A stretch of DNA of 14,119 bases from Paracoccaceae bacterium (GTDB lineage Bacteria; Pseudomonadota; Alphaproteobacteria; Rhodobacterales; Rhodobacteraceae), in the NCBI GenBank assembly GCA_015487255.1, contig WFQA01000170.1, forward strand, positions 1 through 14,119. The letters run 5' to 3'. Below are positions 1-6,046 of this stretch, one piece after another (position 1 is the first letter of the stretch; each line of letters begins with the position of its first letter). The position numbers were made by a program, and so were the translations under genes. The notes under the pieces are model-generated. The model was given only the letters and a program-made list of their open reading frames with translations, did not search any database and had not been told where the DNA came from.

Positions 1-364
1 AGCCGGCAATGCCAAGCAGCGGCAGCAGCCACACACCGCAAACCGGGCAGCCACTGGCGACCGCCGCAAAAGCCGTGCCCAGAAAAGTGCTCGGGGCGGA
101 TTCCACCGCGTTGTTATGGCGCTGGCGAAACACATAGATCAGCATCGCCGCCGAGATGCCAAACAGGATGGCAATCAGCGCGCTCATCCCCAAAGCCGCT
201 CCGTTGAACAGCGCGGTGTTTTGCAGCGCCATGATGCGAAACGTGGTGGATTGACTGAGCAGGATATAATCAAGTGCTGCCATATTGGCGGCAAAGCTCA
301 CCGCCAGCACAATGTAGATTCTATCGCTGAAAGTCGCCGCGATTGCCTGCCAAATGTTTTTCAT
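1..364 (-). CDS. Membrane protein of unknown function, 3' part missing (window edge)
   Basis: About 121 residues are visible, from the ATG at 364 to the left edge of the window. The ATG is preceded by a GAGG ribosome binding site about 10 nt upstream. The protein begins MKNIWQAIAATFSDRIYIV and shows a hydrophobic segment at about residues 16-36, a second at about 52-76, and the start of a third at about 95-121. That third segment contains SGCPVCG followed by WLLPLLGIAG, so a CxxC pair sits at the start of, or inside, a membrane helix. I do not recognise the family. The CxxC could be a redox or metal site, but nothing here shows which. The gene is divergent from lpdA. The existence of a real gene is well supported by the start site and continuous hydrophobic coding sequence; its function is open. 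Confidence 0.75.
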   Translation of the reverse strand, partial: MKNIWQAIAATFSDRIYIVLAVSFAANMAALDYILLSQSTTFRIMALQNTALFNGAALGMSALIAILFGISAAMLIYVFRQRHNNAVESAPSTFLGTAFAAVASGCPVCGVWLLPLLGIAG

Positions 365-397
365 GCCGGTATCCACCTCACTAAGAAACTTGGCATT

Positions 398-425
398 ACC
401 TTACCATGCCGCTATTTTCACGCAA
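398..425 (-). promoter_or_regulatory. Candidate sigma-70 promoter of the leftward membrane protein gene
   Basis: On the minus strand TTGCGT (425-420) is followed after 16 nt by TAAGGT (403-398). The predicted transcript would start about 30 nt before the ATG at 364. The -10 box matches only half of the consensus, so this is a pattern-based suggestion. Confidence 0.35.
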
Positions 426-465
426 CTTTCGCGCGCGTAAAATGGCAAGCCAGCCGGATAATGAA

Positions 466-481
466 ATCACATTCATGTGAT
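466..481. promoter_or_regulatory. Perfect inverted repeat, candidate operator between the membrane protein gene and lpdA
   Basis: ATCACA and TGTGAT form a perfect 6-bp dyad around the 4-nt spacer TTCA. It lies about 50 bp upstream of the proposed lpdA -35 box and about 40 bp upstream of the -35 box proposed for the divergent gene, so a bound regulator could act on either. TGTGA half sites resemble CRP half sites, but here they are in the outward (everted) order, so a standard CRP site is not indicated. The regulator is unknown. Confidence 0.45.
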
Positions 482-532
482 CAGCCCATCCCGGGTGGTG
501 CCGCTTGCATGGCAGGCTTGCATTTACCCCCC

Positions 533-560
533 TTGCACCTTGTGATGGGGGCGCTATGGT
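533..560 (+). promoter_or_regulatory. Candidate lpdA promoter (TTGCAC -16- TATGGT)
   Basis: TTGCAC at 533-538 and TATGGT at 555-560 are separated by 16 nt, giving a predicted start near 567 and a leader of about 24 nt that contains the lpdA ribosome binding site. CTTGCAY occurs three times here (504-510, 517-523, 532-538); only the last is well placed as the -35 box. Promoter assignment is by pattern only. Confidence 0.5.
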
Positions 561-590
561 GCGCCAAATTACCTAACGGAAGGAAAACCC

Positions 591-1967
591 ATGTCATCCT
601 ATGATCTTATCGTTATCGGTGCCGGCCCCGGCGGCTATGTGGCGGCCATTCGCGGCGCGCAGCTCGGGCTTAAAGTGGCGGTGATCGAGCGTGAGCATCT
701 GGGTGGCATTTGCCTCAACTGGGGCTGCATTCCGACCAAGGCACTGCTGCGCTCGGCCGAGGTTTTTCACCTGATGCAGCGGGCAGGGGAGTTTGGCCTG
801 AAGGCGGATGCGATCTCTTATGACATTAAAGCGGTGGTGAAGCGCTCGCGCGGCGTGGCCTCACAGCTTTCTGCCGGGGTTAAACATCTGCTCAAAAAGA
901 ACAAAGTAACGGTGGTAATGGGCGAAGCCAGCATTCCCGCCCCCGGCAAGGTGCTGGTTGGCAAAGATACCCTCACCGCCAAAAACATTATCATCGCCAC
1001 CGGCGCGCGGGCGCGGGAGCTGCCGGGGCTGGAGGCGGATGGTGATCTGGTCTGGACCTATCGCCATGCGCTTGACCCCGTGCGCATGCCCAAAAAGCTG
1101 CTGGTGATCGGCTCGGGCGCCATTGGTATCGAGTTTGCCAGTTTTTTCAACACATTGGGGGCAGATACCACGGTTGTTGAGGTAATGGACCGGGTTTTGC
1201 CGGTGGAAGATGCCGAGATTTCCGCCTTTGCCAAGAAGCAATTTCTTAAGCAGGGCATGAAGATCATGGAGAAATCCATGGTCAAAAAACTGGATCGCGG
1301 CAAGGGCAGGGTGGTTGCCCATATCGAAACCGGTGGCAAAACCATTACCGAAGAGTTTGACACGGTGATTTCAGCCGTGGGCATTATCGGCAATACCGAA
1401 GGGCTGGGGCTGGAGAAGCTTGGCATAGAGGTGGACCGCACCCATATCGTGACCGACGCTTACTGCGCCACCAATGTGCCGGGAATTTATGCGATTGGCG
1501 ATATCGCCGGCACGCCGTGGCTGGCGCACAAGGCCAGCCACGAGGGCGTGATGGTGGCCGAAAAGATCGCCGGTAAAAAGGTGCATGCGGTCAAACCGGA
1601 AAGCATTGCCGGCTGCACCTATTGCCACCCGCAGGTGGCCAGCGTGGGCATGAGTGAAGCCAGGGCCAAAGAGGCGGGGCACGAGATCAGGGTTGGCCGC
1701 TTCCCCTTTATGGGCAACGGCAAGGCAATAGCGCTGGGCGAGGCGGAGGGCATGGTCAAAACCATCTTTGACGCCAAAACCGGCGAGCTGTTGGGCGCGC
1801 ATATGGTTGGGGCCGAAGTGACCGAGCTTATTCAGGGTTTTATCATCGGCCGCCAGCTTGAAACCACTGAGGAAGACCTGATGCAAACGGTATTCCCCCA
1901 CCCGACCTTAAGCGAATCCATGCACGAATCGGTGCTGGATGCATATGGCCGTGTCATCCATATGTAG
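591..1967 (+). CDS. lpdA: Dihydrolipoyl dehydrogenase (E3 component)
   Basis: This flavoprotein disulfide reductase reoxidises the dihydrolipoyl arms of pyruvate and 2-oxoglutarate dehydrogenase complexes and of glycine cleavage, passing electrons through FAD to NAD+ in the cytoplasm. The 458-residue length is normal for the family. Visible motifs are the FAD-binding GAGPGG (10-15), the redox disulfide GGICLNWGCIPTK with Cys41 and Cys46, the NAD-binding GSGAIG (174-179), the second FAD contact AIGD (301-304), and the C-terminal HPTLSE with catalytic His437 and Glu442. The start is set by GGAAGGA at 578-584, 6 nt before ATG. The gene stands alone with its own promoter and terminator and is not next to E1/E2 genes, so it may serve several complexes. 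lipA, which makes the lipoyl cofactor, lies 0.9 kb downstream on the same strand. Confidence 0.97.
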   Translation: MSSYDLIVIGAGPGGYVAAIRGAQLGLKVAVIEREHLGGICLNWGCIPTKALLRSAEVFHLMQRAGEFGLKADAISYDIKAVVKRSRGVASQLSAGVKHLLKKNKVTVVMGEASIPAPGKVLVGKDTLTAKNIIIATGARARELPGLEADGDLVWTYRHALDPVRMPKKLLVIGSGAIGIEFASFFNTLGADTTVVEVMDRVLPVEDAEISAFAKKQFLKQGMKIMEKSMVKKLDRGKGRVVAHIETGGKTITEEFDTVISAVGIIGNTEGLGLEKLGIEVDRTHIVTDAYCATNVPGIYAIGDIAGTPWLAHKASHEGVMVAEKIAGKKVHAVKPESIAGCTYCHPQVASVGMSEARAKEAGHEIRVGRFPFMGNGKAIALGEAEGMVKTIFDAKTGELLGAHMVGAEVTELIQGFIIGRQLETTEEDLMQTVFPHPTLSESMHESVLDAYGRVIHM

Positions 1968-1976
1968 TTTGGCTTG

Positions 1977-2005
1977 CTGCCCGCCTGACCCGGAGGGCAG
2001 TTTTT
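1977..2005 (+). terminator. Rho-independent terminator of lpdA
   Basis: CTGCCC (1977-1982) pairs with GGGCAG (1995-2000) and is followed at once by TTTTT (2001-2005), 10 nt after the lpdA stop codon. There is no matching T-run on the other strand, so it should not act on the converging transporter gene. Confidence 0.7.
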
Positions 2006-2010
2006 CCGGC

Positions 2011-2751
2011 TCAGGCAAATAACAGGCCAACCCCGAAGGCGACAACCGCACAGATACCGCCAACCAGAAGTGTTTCGCCAACGCAGCGATATACCGTTTC
2101 GTTGGTTACTTTCCAGCGCAGCAGGCCAAGCGCGACCAATGCAGCAAAAGTGGCAAAAACCGAAAGGTAAAAGGTGGTTTGGGTCGGGTCCATCAGAAAA
2201 TACGGGATCAGCGGCACCGCGCCAAAAATGATGAAGGCAATGAAGGTCGCCAACCCGTTCAGCGCCGGGCTGTCGCCGGTTGGGTCAGACATGCCGATCT
2301 CGTATTGCATCATGAAATCGGCCATGAATTCGGGGTTGCGCTCAAATACTTTTGTCAGCTGTTTCGCATCTTCCTCATCCATGCCGTGATCAGCTAAAAT
2401 CTCATACATTTCAGCACGTTCCATCTCGATGTTATTGTGGATTTCATAAAGCTCCTTATCGCGGGTGGCCTTATAAACATCCTGCTCGGAGCGGCCCGAT
2501 AAAAACTCCCCCAGCCCCATCGCGGTGGCATCCGCCAAGAGGTTGGCAATGCCAAACAGCAGCACCGCCACCGCGCCGATCTGCGCCGTGCCCTCCATAC
2601 CCGCCCCGGCAAAACCGGCAACAATGGCAAATGTGGTGACGATCCCGTCATTGCCGCCATAGATGATTTGCTTCATAAACTCTTGAATTTTACCGATTTT
2701 ATGCTCGGAACTCTTGTGAATTGCCAATGCGGTAGGGGATGATTTAGCCAT
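2011..2751 (-). CDS. VIT1/CCC1 family iron/manganese transporter
   Basis: This 246-residue inner-membrane protein matches the vacuolar iron transporter family, whose members move Fe2+ or Mn2+ out of the cytosol. The order of parts fits the family: a short hydrophilic N-terminus; a first helix with the hallmark GGNDGIVTTFAIVAG (32-46); a second helix (about 56-80); a charged cytoplasmic metal-binding domain (about 85-160) rich in Glu and Met (IHNNIEMERAEMYEI, MADFMMQYEIGM); and three more helices (about 164-188, 193-213, 226-246). The ATG at 2751 follows GGAGG by 4 nt. The gene converges on lpdA and is divergent from lipA. Iron export or detoxification next to the gene for an iron-sulfur enzyme may be meaningful, but this is inference. 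Substrate preference (Fe versus Mn) cannot be read from the sequence. Confidence 0.92.
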   Translation of the reverse strand: MAKSSPTALAIHKSSEHKIGKIQEFMKQIIYGGNDGIVTTFAIVAGFAGAGMEGTAQIGAVAVLLFGIANLLADATAMGLGEFLSGRSEQDVYKATRDKELYEIHNNIEMERAEMYEILADHGMDEEDAKQLTKVFERNPEFMADFMMQYEIGMSDPTGDSPALNGLATFIAFIIFGAVPLIPYFLMDPTQTTFYLSVFATFAALVALGLLRWKVTNETVYRCVGETLLVGGICAVVAFGVGLLFA

Positions 2752-2783
2752 GAAACCTCCGATGCGATTATGAGTGCAAAGCC

Positions 2784-2812
2784 TTTATGGGCGAGCCGTG
2801 CAGCATATGCAA
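2784..2812 (-). promoter_or_regulatory. Candidate promoter of the VIT1-family gene (TTGCAT -17- CATAAA)
   Basis: On the minus strand TTGCAT (2812-2807) and CATAAA (2789-2784) are 17 nt apart, placing the start near 2777, some 26 nt before the ATG. The -35 box lies within TGCA-N5-TGCA (2799-2811), a short symmetrical pattern that could be an operator for a metal-responsive repressor; no particular regulator can be assigned. Confidence 0.5.
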
Positions 2813-2888
2813 TACAGCTATTTGGAGCAAGTTTGAGGCTGACAGGGCCGCAAATTTACGTTAGGTGATGGCCAGCAAAGGAGCCATC

Positions 2889-3839
2889 ATGTCCCGTGAT
2901 CTTTCAGACAAATCCCAGCGCCACCCCGAAAAGGCGCACAGGCCCGATACCCCGATCCTGCGCAAACCTGATTGGATAAGGGTGAAGGCACCGGTTTCAA
3001 AAGGCTATCGGGATACCCATAAGATACTGAAAGATAACAACCTTACCACGGTTTGCGCCGAGGCCGGCTGCCCCAATGTCGGCGAGTGCTGGGCGCAGGG
3101 CCACGCCACGATGATGATCATGGGAGATATCTGCACCCGTGGCTGCTCATTTTGCAATATCGCCACCGGGCGGCCCGATGCGCTTGATGTGTTTGAGCCG
3201 GGCAGGGTGGCCGACGCGGTTGAAAAGCTGGGGCTGAAACATGTGGTCATCACCAGCGTTGACCGCGACGATCTGGAAGATGGCGGCGCAGAGCATATCG
3301 CGCAAACCATCCGCGCCATCCGCCACCGCGCACCGGGGGCGACGATCGAGGTGCTCACACCTGATTTTCTCAAGTGCGGCCCCGAAGCCCTTGAAATCGT
3401 TGTAAAAGCCAAGCCGGATGTTTTCAACCACAACCTCGAAACCGTGCCGGGCCTTTACCCCACGGTGCGCCCGGGCGCGCGCTATTTCGCCAGCCTGCGG
3501 CTGTTGCAGCGGGTGAAAGAGCTGGACCCGCTGATGTTCACCAAATCCGGCATCATGGTGGGCCTGGGCGAGGACAAACAGGGCGTGCAGCAGGTGATGG
3601 ACGACATGCGCGCCGCTGATGTGGATTTTTTGACCATCGGGCAATATCTGCAACCGACGCCAAAGCACCACGAGGTGATGCGCTTTGTGACCCCCGAAGA
3701 GTTCAAAAGCTATGAATCCGCCGCCTTTGGCAAAGGGTTTTTGATGGTTTCCTCCACGCCGCTGACCCGCTCAAGCTATCACGCGGGGGATGATTTTGCC
3801 CGGTTGCGCCATGCCCGGATGGCGCGGCATGGGTCTTGA
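2889..3839 (+). CDS. lipA: Lipoyl synthase (radical SAM)
   Basis: LipA inserts two sulfur atoms into the protein-bound octanoyl chain to make lipoyl-E2 and lipoyl-GcvH. With the start at 2889 the protein has 316 residues, normal for the family. The auxiliary [4Fe-4S] cluster ligands are Cys56, Cys61 and Cys67 (CAEAGCPNVGEC), with the conserved serine in the C-terminal RSSYHAGDD at about 294-302. The radical-SAM cluster is bound by CTRGCSFC (Cys82, Cys86, Cys89). An open frame extends upstream to GTG 2865 and ATG 2868, but AAAGGAG (2877-2883) sits 5 nt before ATG 2889, and the resulting N-terminus (MSRDLSDK then QRHPEKAHRPD) resembles rhodobacterial LipA. The gene is functionally linked to the nearby lpdA. 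No strong promoter is seen in the 137 bp separating it from the divergent transporter gene. Confidence 0.97.
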   Translation: MSRDLSDKSQRHPEKAHRPDTPILRKPDWIRVKAPVSKGYRDTHKILKDNNLTTVCAEAGCPNVGECWAQGHATMMIMGDICTRGCSFCNIATGRPDALDVFEPGRVADAVEKLGLKHVVITSVDRDDLEDGGAEHIAQTIRAIRHRAPGATIEVLTPDFLKCGPEALEIVVKAKPDVFNHNLETVPGLYPTVRPGARYFASLRLLQRVKELDPLMFTKSGIMVGLGEDKQGVQQVMDDMRAADVDFLTIGQYLQPTPKHHEVMRFVTPEEFKSYESAAFGKGFLMVSSTPLTRSSYHAGDDFARLRHARMARHGS

Positions 3840-3844
3840 GGGCA

Positions 3845-3879
3845 GTGCAGCATGCACAGTGCGCATAATAGATATTATG
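3845..3879. promoter_or_regulatory. Two small inverted repeats in the lipA-miaA spacer
   Basis: GTGCA-gca-TGCAC (3845-3857) lies 5 nt after the lipA stop codon, and CATAAT-agat-ATTATG (3864-3879) follows, itself followed by TTACTTTT. The second, AT-rich repeat could be a weak terminator for lipA or an operator for miaA. Neither role is decided by the sequence. Confidence 0.35.
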
Positions 3880-3892
3880 TTACTTTTAGATT

Positions 3893-3914
3893 AAGCTTGC
3901 GTTCAGTATAGCAA
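3893..3914 (+). promoter_or_regulatory. Shared TTGC-N10-GCAA motif upstream of miaA (copy 1)
   Basis: AAGCTTGCGTTCAG (3893-3906), then 4 nt, then GCAA (3911-3914). The same arrangement recurs at 4903-4924 before the AraC-family gene, with one mismatch in 18 fixed positions. TTGC and GCAA form a short dyad with a 10-nt spacer. TTGCGT (3897-3902) could also serve as the miaA -35 box, though the hexamer 17 nt later (AATTAA) is a poor -10. Confidence 0.45.
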
Positions 3915-3939
3915 AGAAAAATTAACAAATGGTCATGGG

Positions 3940-4860
3940 ATGAACAAGCGCGCCATACTGATCGCCGGGCCAACCGCTTCGGGCAAATCGTCATTTGCCT
4001 TGCAGGTTGCGCGCAGTGTTGATGGCATTATCATCAACGCTGATGCGCTTCAGGTCTATCAAAGCTGGCGGGTGCTGACCGCGCGGCCAAGTGATGCAGA
4101 GCTAAGGCAAGCGCCGCACTTCCTTTATGGCCATATTGCCAAAACCACAAAATATTCGGTTGGGCAATGGCTGAAGGATGTGGCCGCCGTGCTGGAAAAA
4201 ACCAATCGGCCCGCGATCATCATCGGCGGCACCGGGCTTTATTTTGCCGCGCTGACCAACGGGCTGGCGGAAATTCCGCCTATTCCAGACGCCGTGCGCC
4301 GCCGTGGTGACCTTTATCGCCAAAGCCAGGGTGTCGCGTGGTTTTGTGCGCAGCTAAAGCAGCATGACCCGGACACATTTGCAAAGCTCGACCAAAACAA
4401 CCCCGCCCGGCTGCAACGGGCCTGGGAGGTGCTTGAGGCGACCGGCAAGGGCCTGAGCCACTGGCACGCACACCCTGCCCTGCCTTTGGTTCCGCTGGAA
4501 AATGCCCATGCATTTGTAATCAACTGGCCGGTGGAGGCCCTGAACAGCCGCATTGACCGGCGCTTTGACATGATGATGCAAAATGGCGCGCTCAAGGAAT
4601 GTGAGGCCGCGCGCATGGCTGGTTTTGAGCCGGATCTGCCTGCTAACCGCGCCCTTGGCGCCCGGGAGATAATCGCCGCTCTTGATGGCAAGATCACCAT
4701 GCAAGATGCTGTTATCAAAGCCAAAATAATCACCCACCAATTTGCGAAACGCCAGCGAACCTGGTTCCGCAGCAAAATGAAAAACTGGCAGCAAATTGAT
4801 ATGCCAATGCAGGAAAGCCAAGGGGAAATTCTGGCCCACCTCGCGGTTGAATTCCGCTAA
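3940..4860 (+). CDS. miaA: tRNA dimethylallyltransferase
   Basis: MiaA transfers the dimethylallyl group to N6 of A37 in tRNAs reading codons that begin with U, the first step towards ms2i6A. The 306-residue protein has the P-loop GPTASGKS (10-17), the motif INADALQVY with Asp35, LTARPS in place of the usual TAKPS-like loop, GGTGLYFA at about 97-104, and the C-terminal KAKIITHQFAKRQRTWFR typical of the family. The 'NADALQVY..WRVLTARPS' version is, as far as I recall, the form usual in Rhodobacteraceae. The ribosome binding site before ATG 3940 is weak (GGTCATGGG); no better in-frame start is seen. It lies 100 nt after lipA, in an AT-rich spacer with repeats, so it may have its own promoter. 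Confidence 0.96.
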   Translation: MNKRAILIAGPTASGKSSFALQVARSVDGIIINADALQVYQSWRVLTARPSDAELRQAPHFLYGHIAKTTKYSVGQWLKDVAAVLEKTNRPAIIIGGTGLYFAALTNGLAEIPPIPDAVRRRGDLYRQSQGVAWFCAQLKQHDPDTFAKLDQNNPARLQRAWEVLEATGKGLSHWHAHPALPLVPLENAHAFVINWPVEALNSRIDRRFDMMMQNGALKECEAARMAGFEPDLPANRALGAREIIAALDGKITMQDAVIKAKIITHQFAKRQRTWFRSKMKNWQQIDMPMQESQGEILAHLAVEFR

Positions 4861-4902
4861 ACCTCTGGACTCAAAGCACGAATCTATAACCAAACGCAAA
4901 AA

Positions 4903-4924
4903 AAGCTTGCATTCAGCCCCGCAA
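4903..4924 (+). promoter_or_regulatory. Shared TTGC-N10-GCAA motif upstream of the AraC-family gene (copy 2)
   Basis: AAGCTTGCATTCAG (4903-4916), 4 nt, GCAA (4921-4924): the same layout as at 3893-3914. It ends 41 nt before the GTG start at 4966. TTGCAT (4907-4912) could be a -35 box, with GATTCT 17 nt later as a poor -10. A poised activator or an autoregulatory site of the AraC protein are both possible readings. Confidence 0.45.
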
Positions 4925-4965
4925 TGTCCGATTCTTTATAAAAAAGCAGAAATCGAGGCAGAATT

Positions 4966-5787
4966 GTGCGTAAACCCGTAGCCGATCCCGAGATACTCGG
5001 GAACCGTATCACCAGCCATGCGCTAACCGGCAGGTCGCTACTGCGCCCGGAAACCGGCAGGCCGAACATGGCCAGCAGTCACCATCTTATCTGGCTGACC
5101 CGCGGCGGTGGCCGGGCCTATATTGACAGCACCCAGCAAGGGTTTGGCCCCAATACCGCCATGTTTATTCCGGCGCAAACCCTGTTTCACCTGGAGCTTT
5201 CAGCGGGCACCATTGGCTGGCAGGTCAGTATTCCGGCCAAGTTGCGCATCCCCCTGCCCGGCTCGGTATTGCTCACACAAGTGCTCAAGCCGCTCAACCA
5301 GCGCCAGCTCAGCAACGCGTTTACAGCGGTGCAGGAAGAGTTTATCACCGAGCAAGTGATGCGCGGCACGGCGCTGATCTATTCGGTTGGCCTGCTGGCG
5401 GTGGTTTTCAACCGGCTTGACACCGGCAACAACCGCGAAGAACTAACCAGAGACAACGCCAAACGCCGCCTGATGCGCCGTTTTGTATCACGGTTGAATG
5501 ACCGCTATGCCAGCCATGATACGGTGCGTGACTACGCCGCTGATCTTGGCGTTACGACCACTCACCTGACCCGGGTTTGCCGCGAAACCGCCGGCAAGCC
5601 GGCCACGGTATTCATTCGTGAAAAAACCATGGAGGAGGCGAAATTCCTGCTGCGGGAAACCGACGAGAAAATCGGCAATATCGCCCGTGATCTCGGCTTT
5701 AAATCACCGGCCTATTTTACCCGGGTGTTTTCGGAATCCGTTGGGCAGTCACCCAAAGCCTTTCGCGGTATCAAGTATCGGGTATAG
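4966..5787 (+). CDS. AraC family transcriptional regulator
   Basis: The 273-residue protein has an N-terminal beta-rich, cupin-like sensing region (about 30-100, with SSHHLIWLTRGGGRAYID and FIPAQTLFHLEL) and a C-terminal AraC double helix-turn-helix DNA-binding domain (about 168-270). In the latter, VRDYAADLGVTTTHLTRVCRE forms the first HTH and IGNIARDLGFKSPAYFTRVFSESVGQSPKAFR the second, with the family's typical end signature. The start GTG at 4966 follows GAGG by 7 nt and gives a family-length protein; ATG 5068 would cut the N-terminus. No metabolic genes lie beside it, so its effector and targets are unknown. Its 3' end overlaps the converging small gene by 17 bp. Confidence 0.92.
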   Translation: MRKPVADPEILGNRITSHALTGRSLLRPETGRPNMASSHHLIWLTRGGGRAYIDSTQQGFGPNTAMFIPAQTLFHLELSAGTIGWQVSIPAKLRIPLPGSVLLTQVLKPLNQRQLSNAFTAVQEEFITEQVMRGTALIYSVGLLAVVFNRLDTGNNREELTRDNAKRRLMRRFVSRLNDRYASHDTVRDYAADLGVTTTHLTRVCRETAGKPATVFIREKTMEEAKFLLRETDEKIGNIARDLGFKSPAYFTRVFSESVGQSPKAFRGIKYRV

Positions 5788-6046
5788 CCCGCGCCCTGCT
5801 GCCGCCGCGCCTTTTATCGGGGGCAGGAAGCTCCACCAGCGCGGCTTGCAAAATCTCTGTCATCGGGTGGGATGGTGAATAGTGCTGCAACAATCGTTTG
5901 GCGGCAGCGCGCAGCGCGCCTGGGCCGCGCGGGTCCAGCGCCCAGTCGAGAAAAATCGTGCGGCATTGCGCGGGGGTGATCCCCTCCATCTGATAAGCGT
6001 CCCGAATCAGGCCGCGCGGGTCATCGCTCGATACCGGCTTGCTCAT
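5771..6046 (-). CDS. Small conserved-looking protein of unknown function, coupled to glnE
   Basis: This frame encodes 91 residues. Its ATG starts on the base right after the TAA of glnE, so translation is probably coupled. The protein is soluble and has no signal peptide. It reads like a helical domain: DPRGLIRDAYQMEGITPAQCRTIFLDWALDP, then RAAAKRLLQHYSPSHPMTEILQAAL, then a basic tail (DKRRGGSRARA). The single cysteine lies in a CRTIFLDWAL segment. I do not assign a family. The last 17 bp overlap the AraC gene end to end on the opposite strand. Tight coupling to glnE and clean coding character support a real gene; a role in nitrogen control would be guesswork. Confidence 0.8.
   Translation of the reverse strand: MSKPVSSDDPRGLIRDAYQMEGITPAQCRTIFLDWALDPRGPGALRAAAKRLLQHYSPSHPMTEILQAALVELPAPDKRRGGSRARAIPDT

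Noticed and set aside
466..481. Reading the ATCACA/TGTGAT palindrome as a CRP site
   Set aside because: The half sites face outward with a 4-bp spacer, not TGTGA-N6-TCACA, so only a generic operator call is justified.
116..604. 162-residue open frame on the plus strand upstream of and overlapping the lpdA start
   Set aside because: It runs antisense to the membrane protein gene, then through promoter-like intergenic DNA. The product is His/Arg/Cys-rich without domain character.
2865..2888. Upstream GTG/ATG starts of lipA at 2865 and 2868
   Set aside because: The AAAGGAG ribosome binding site lies inside this stretch and is correctly spaced for ATG 2889.
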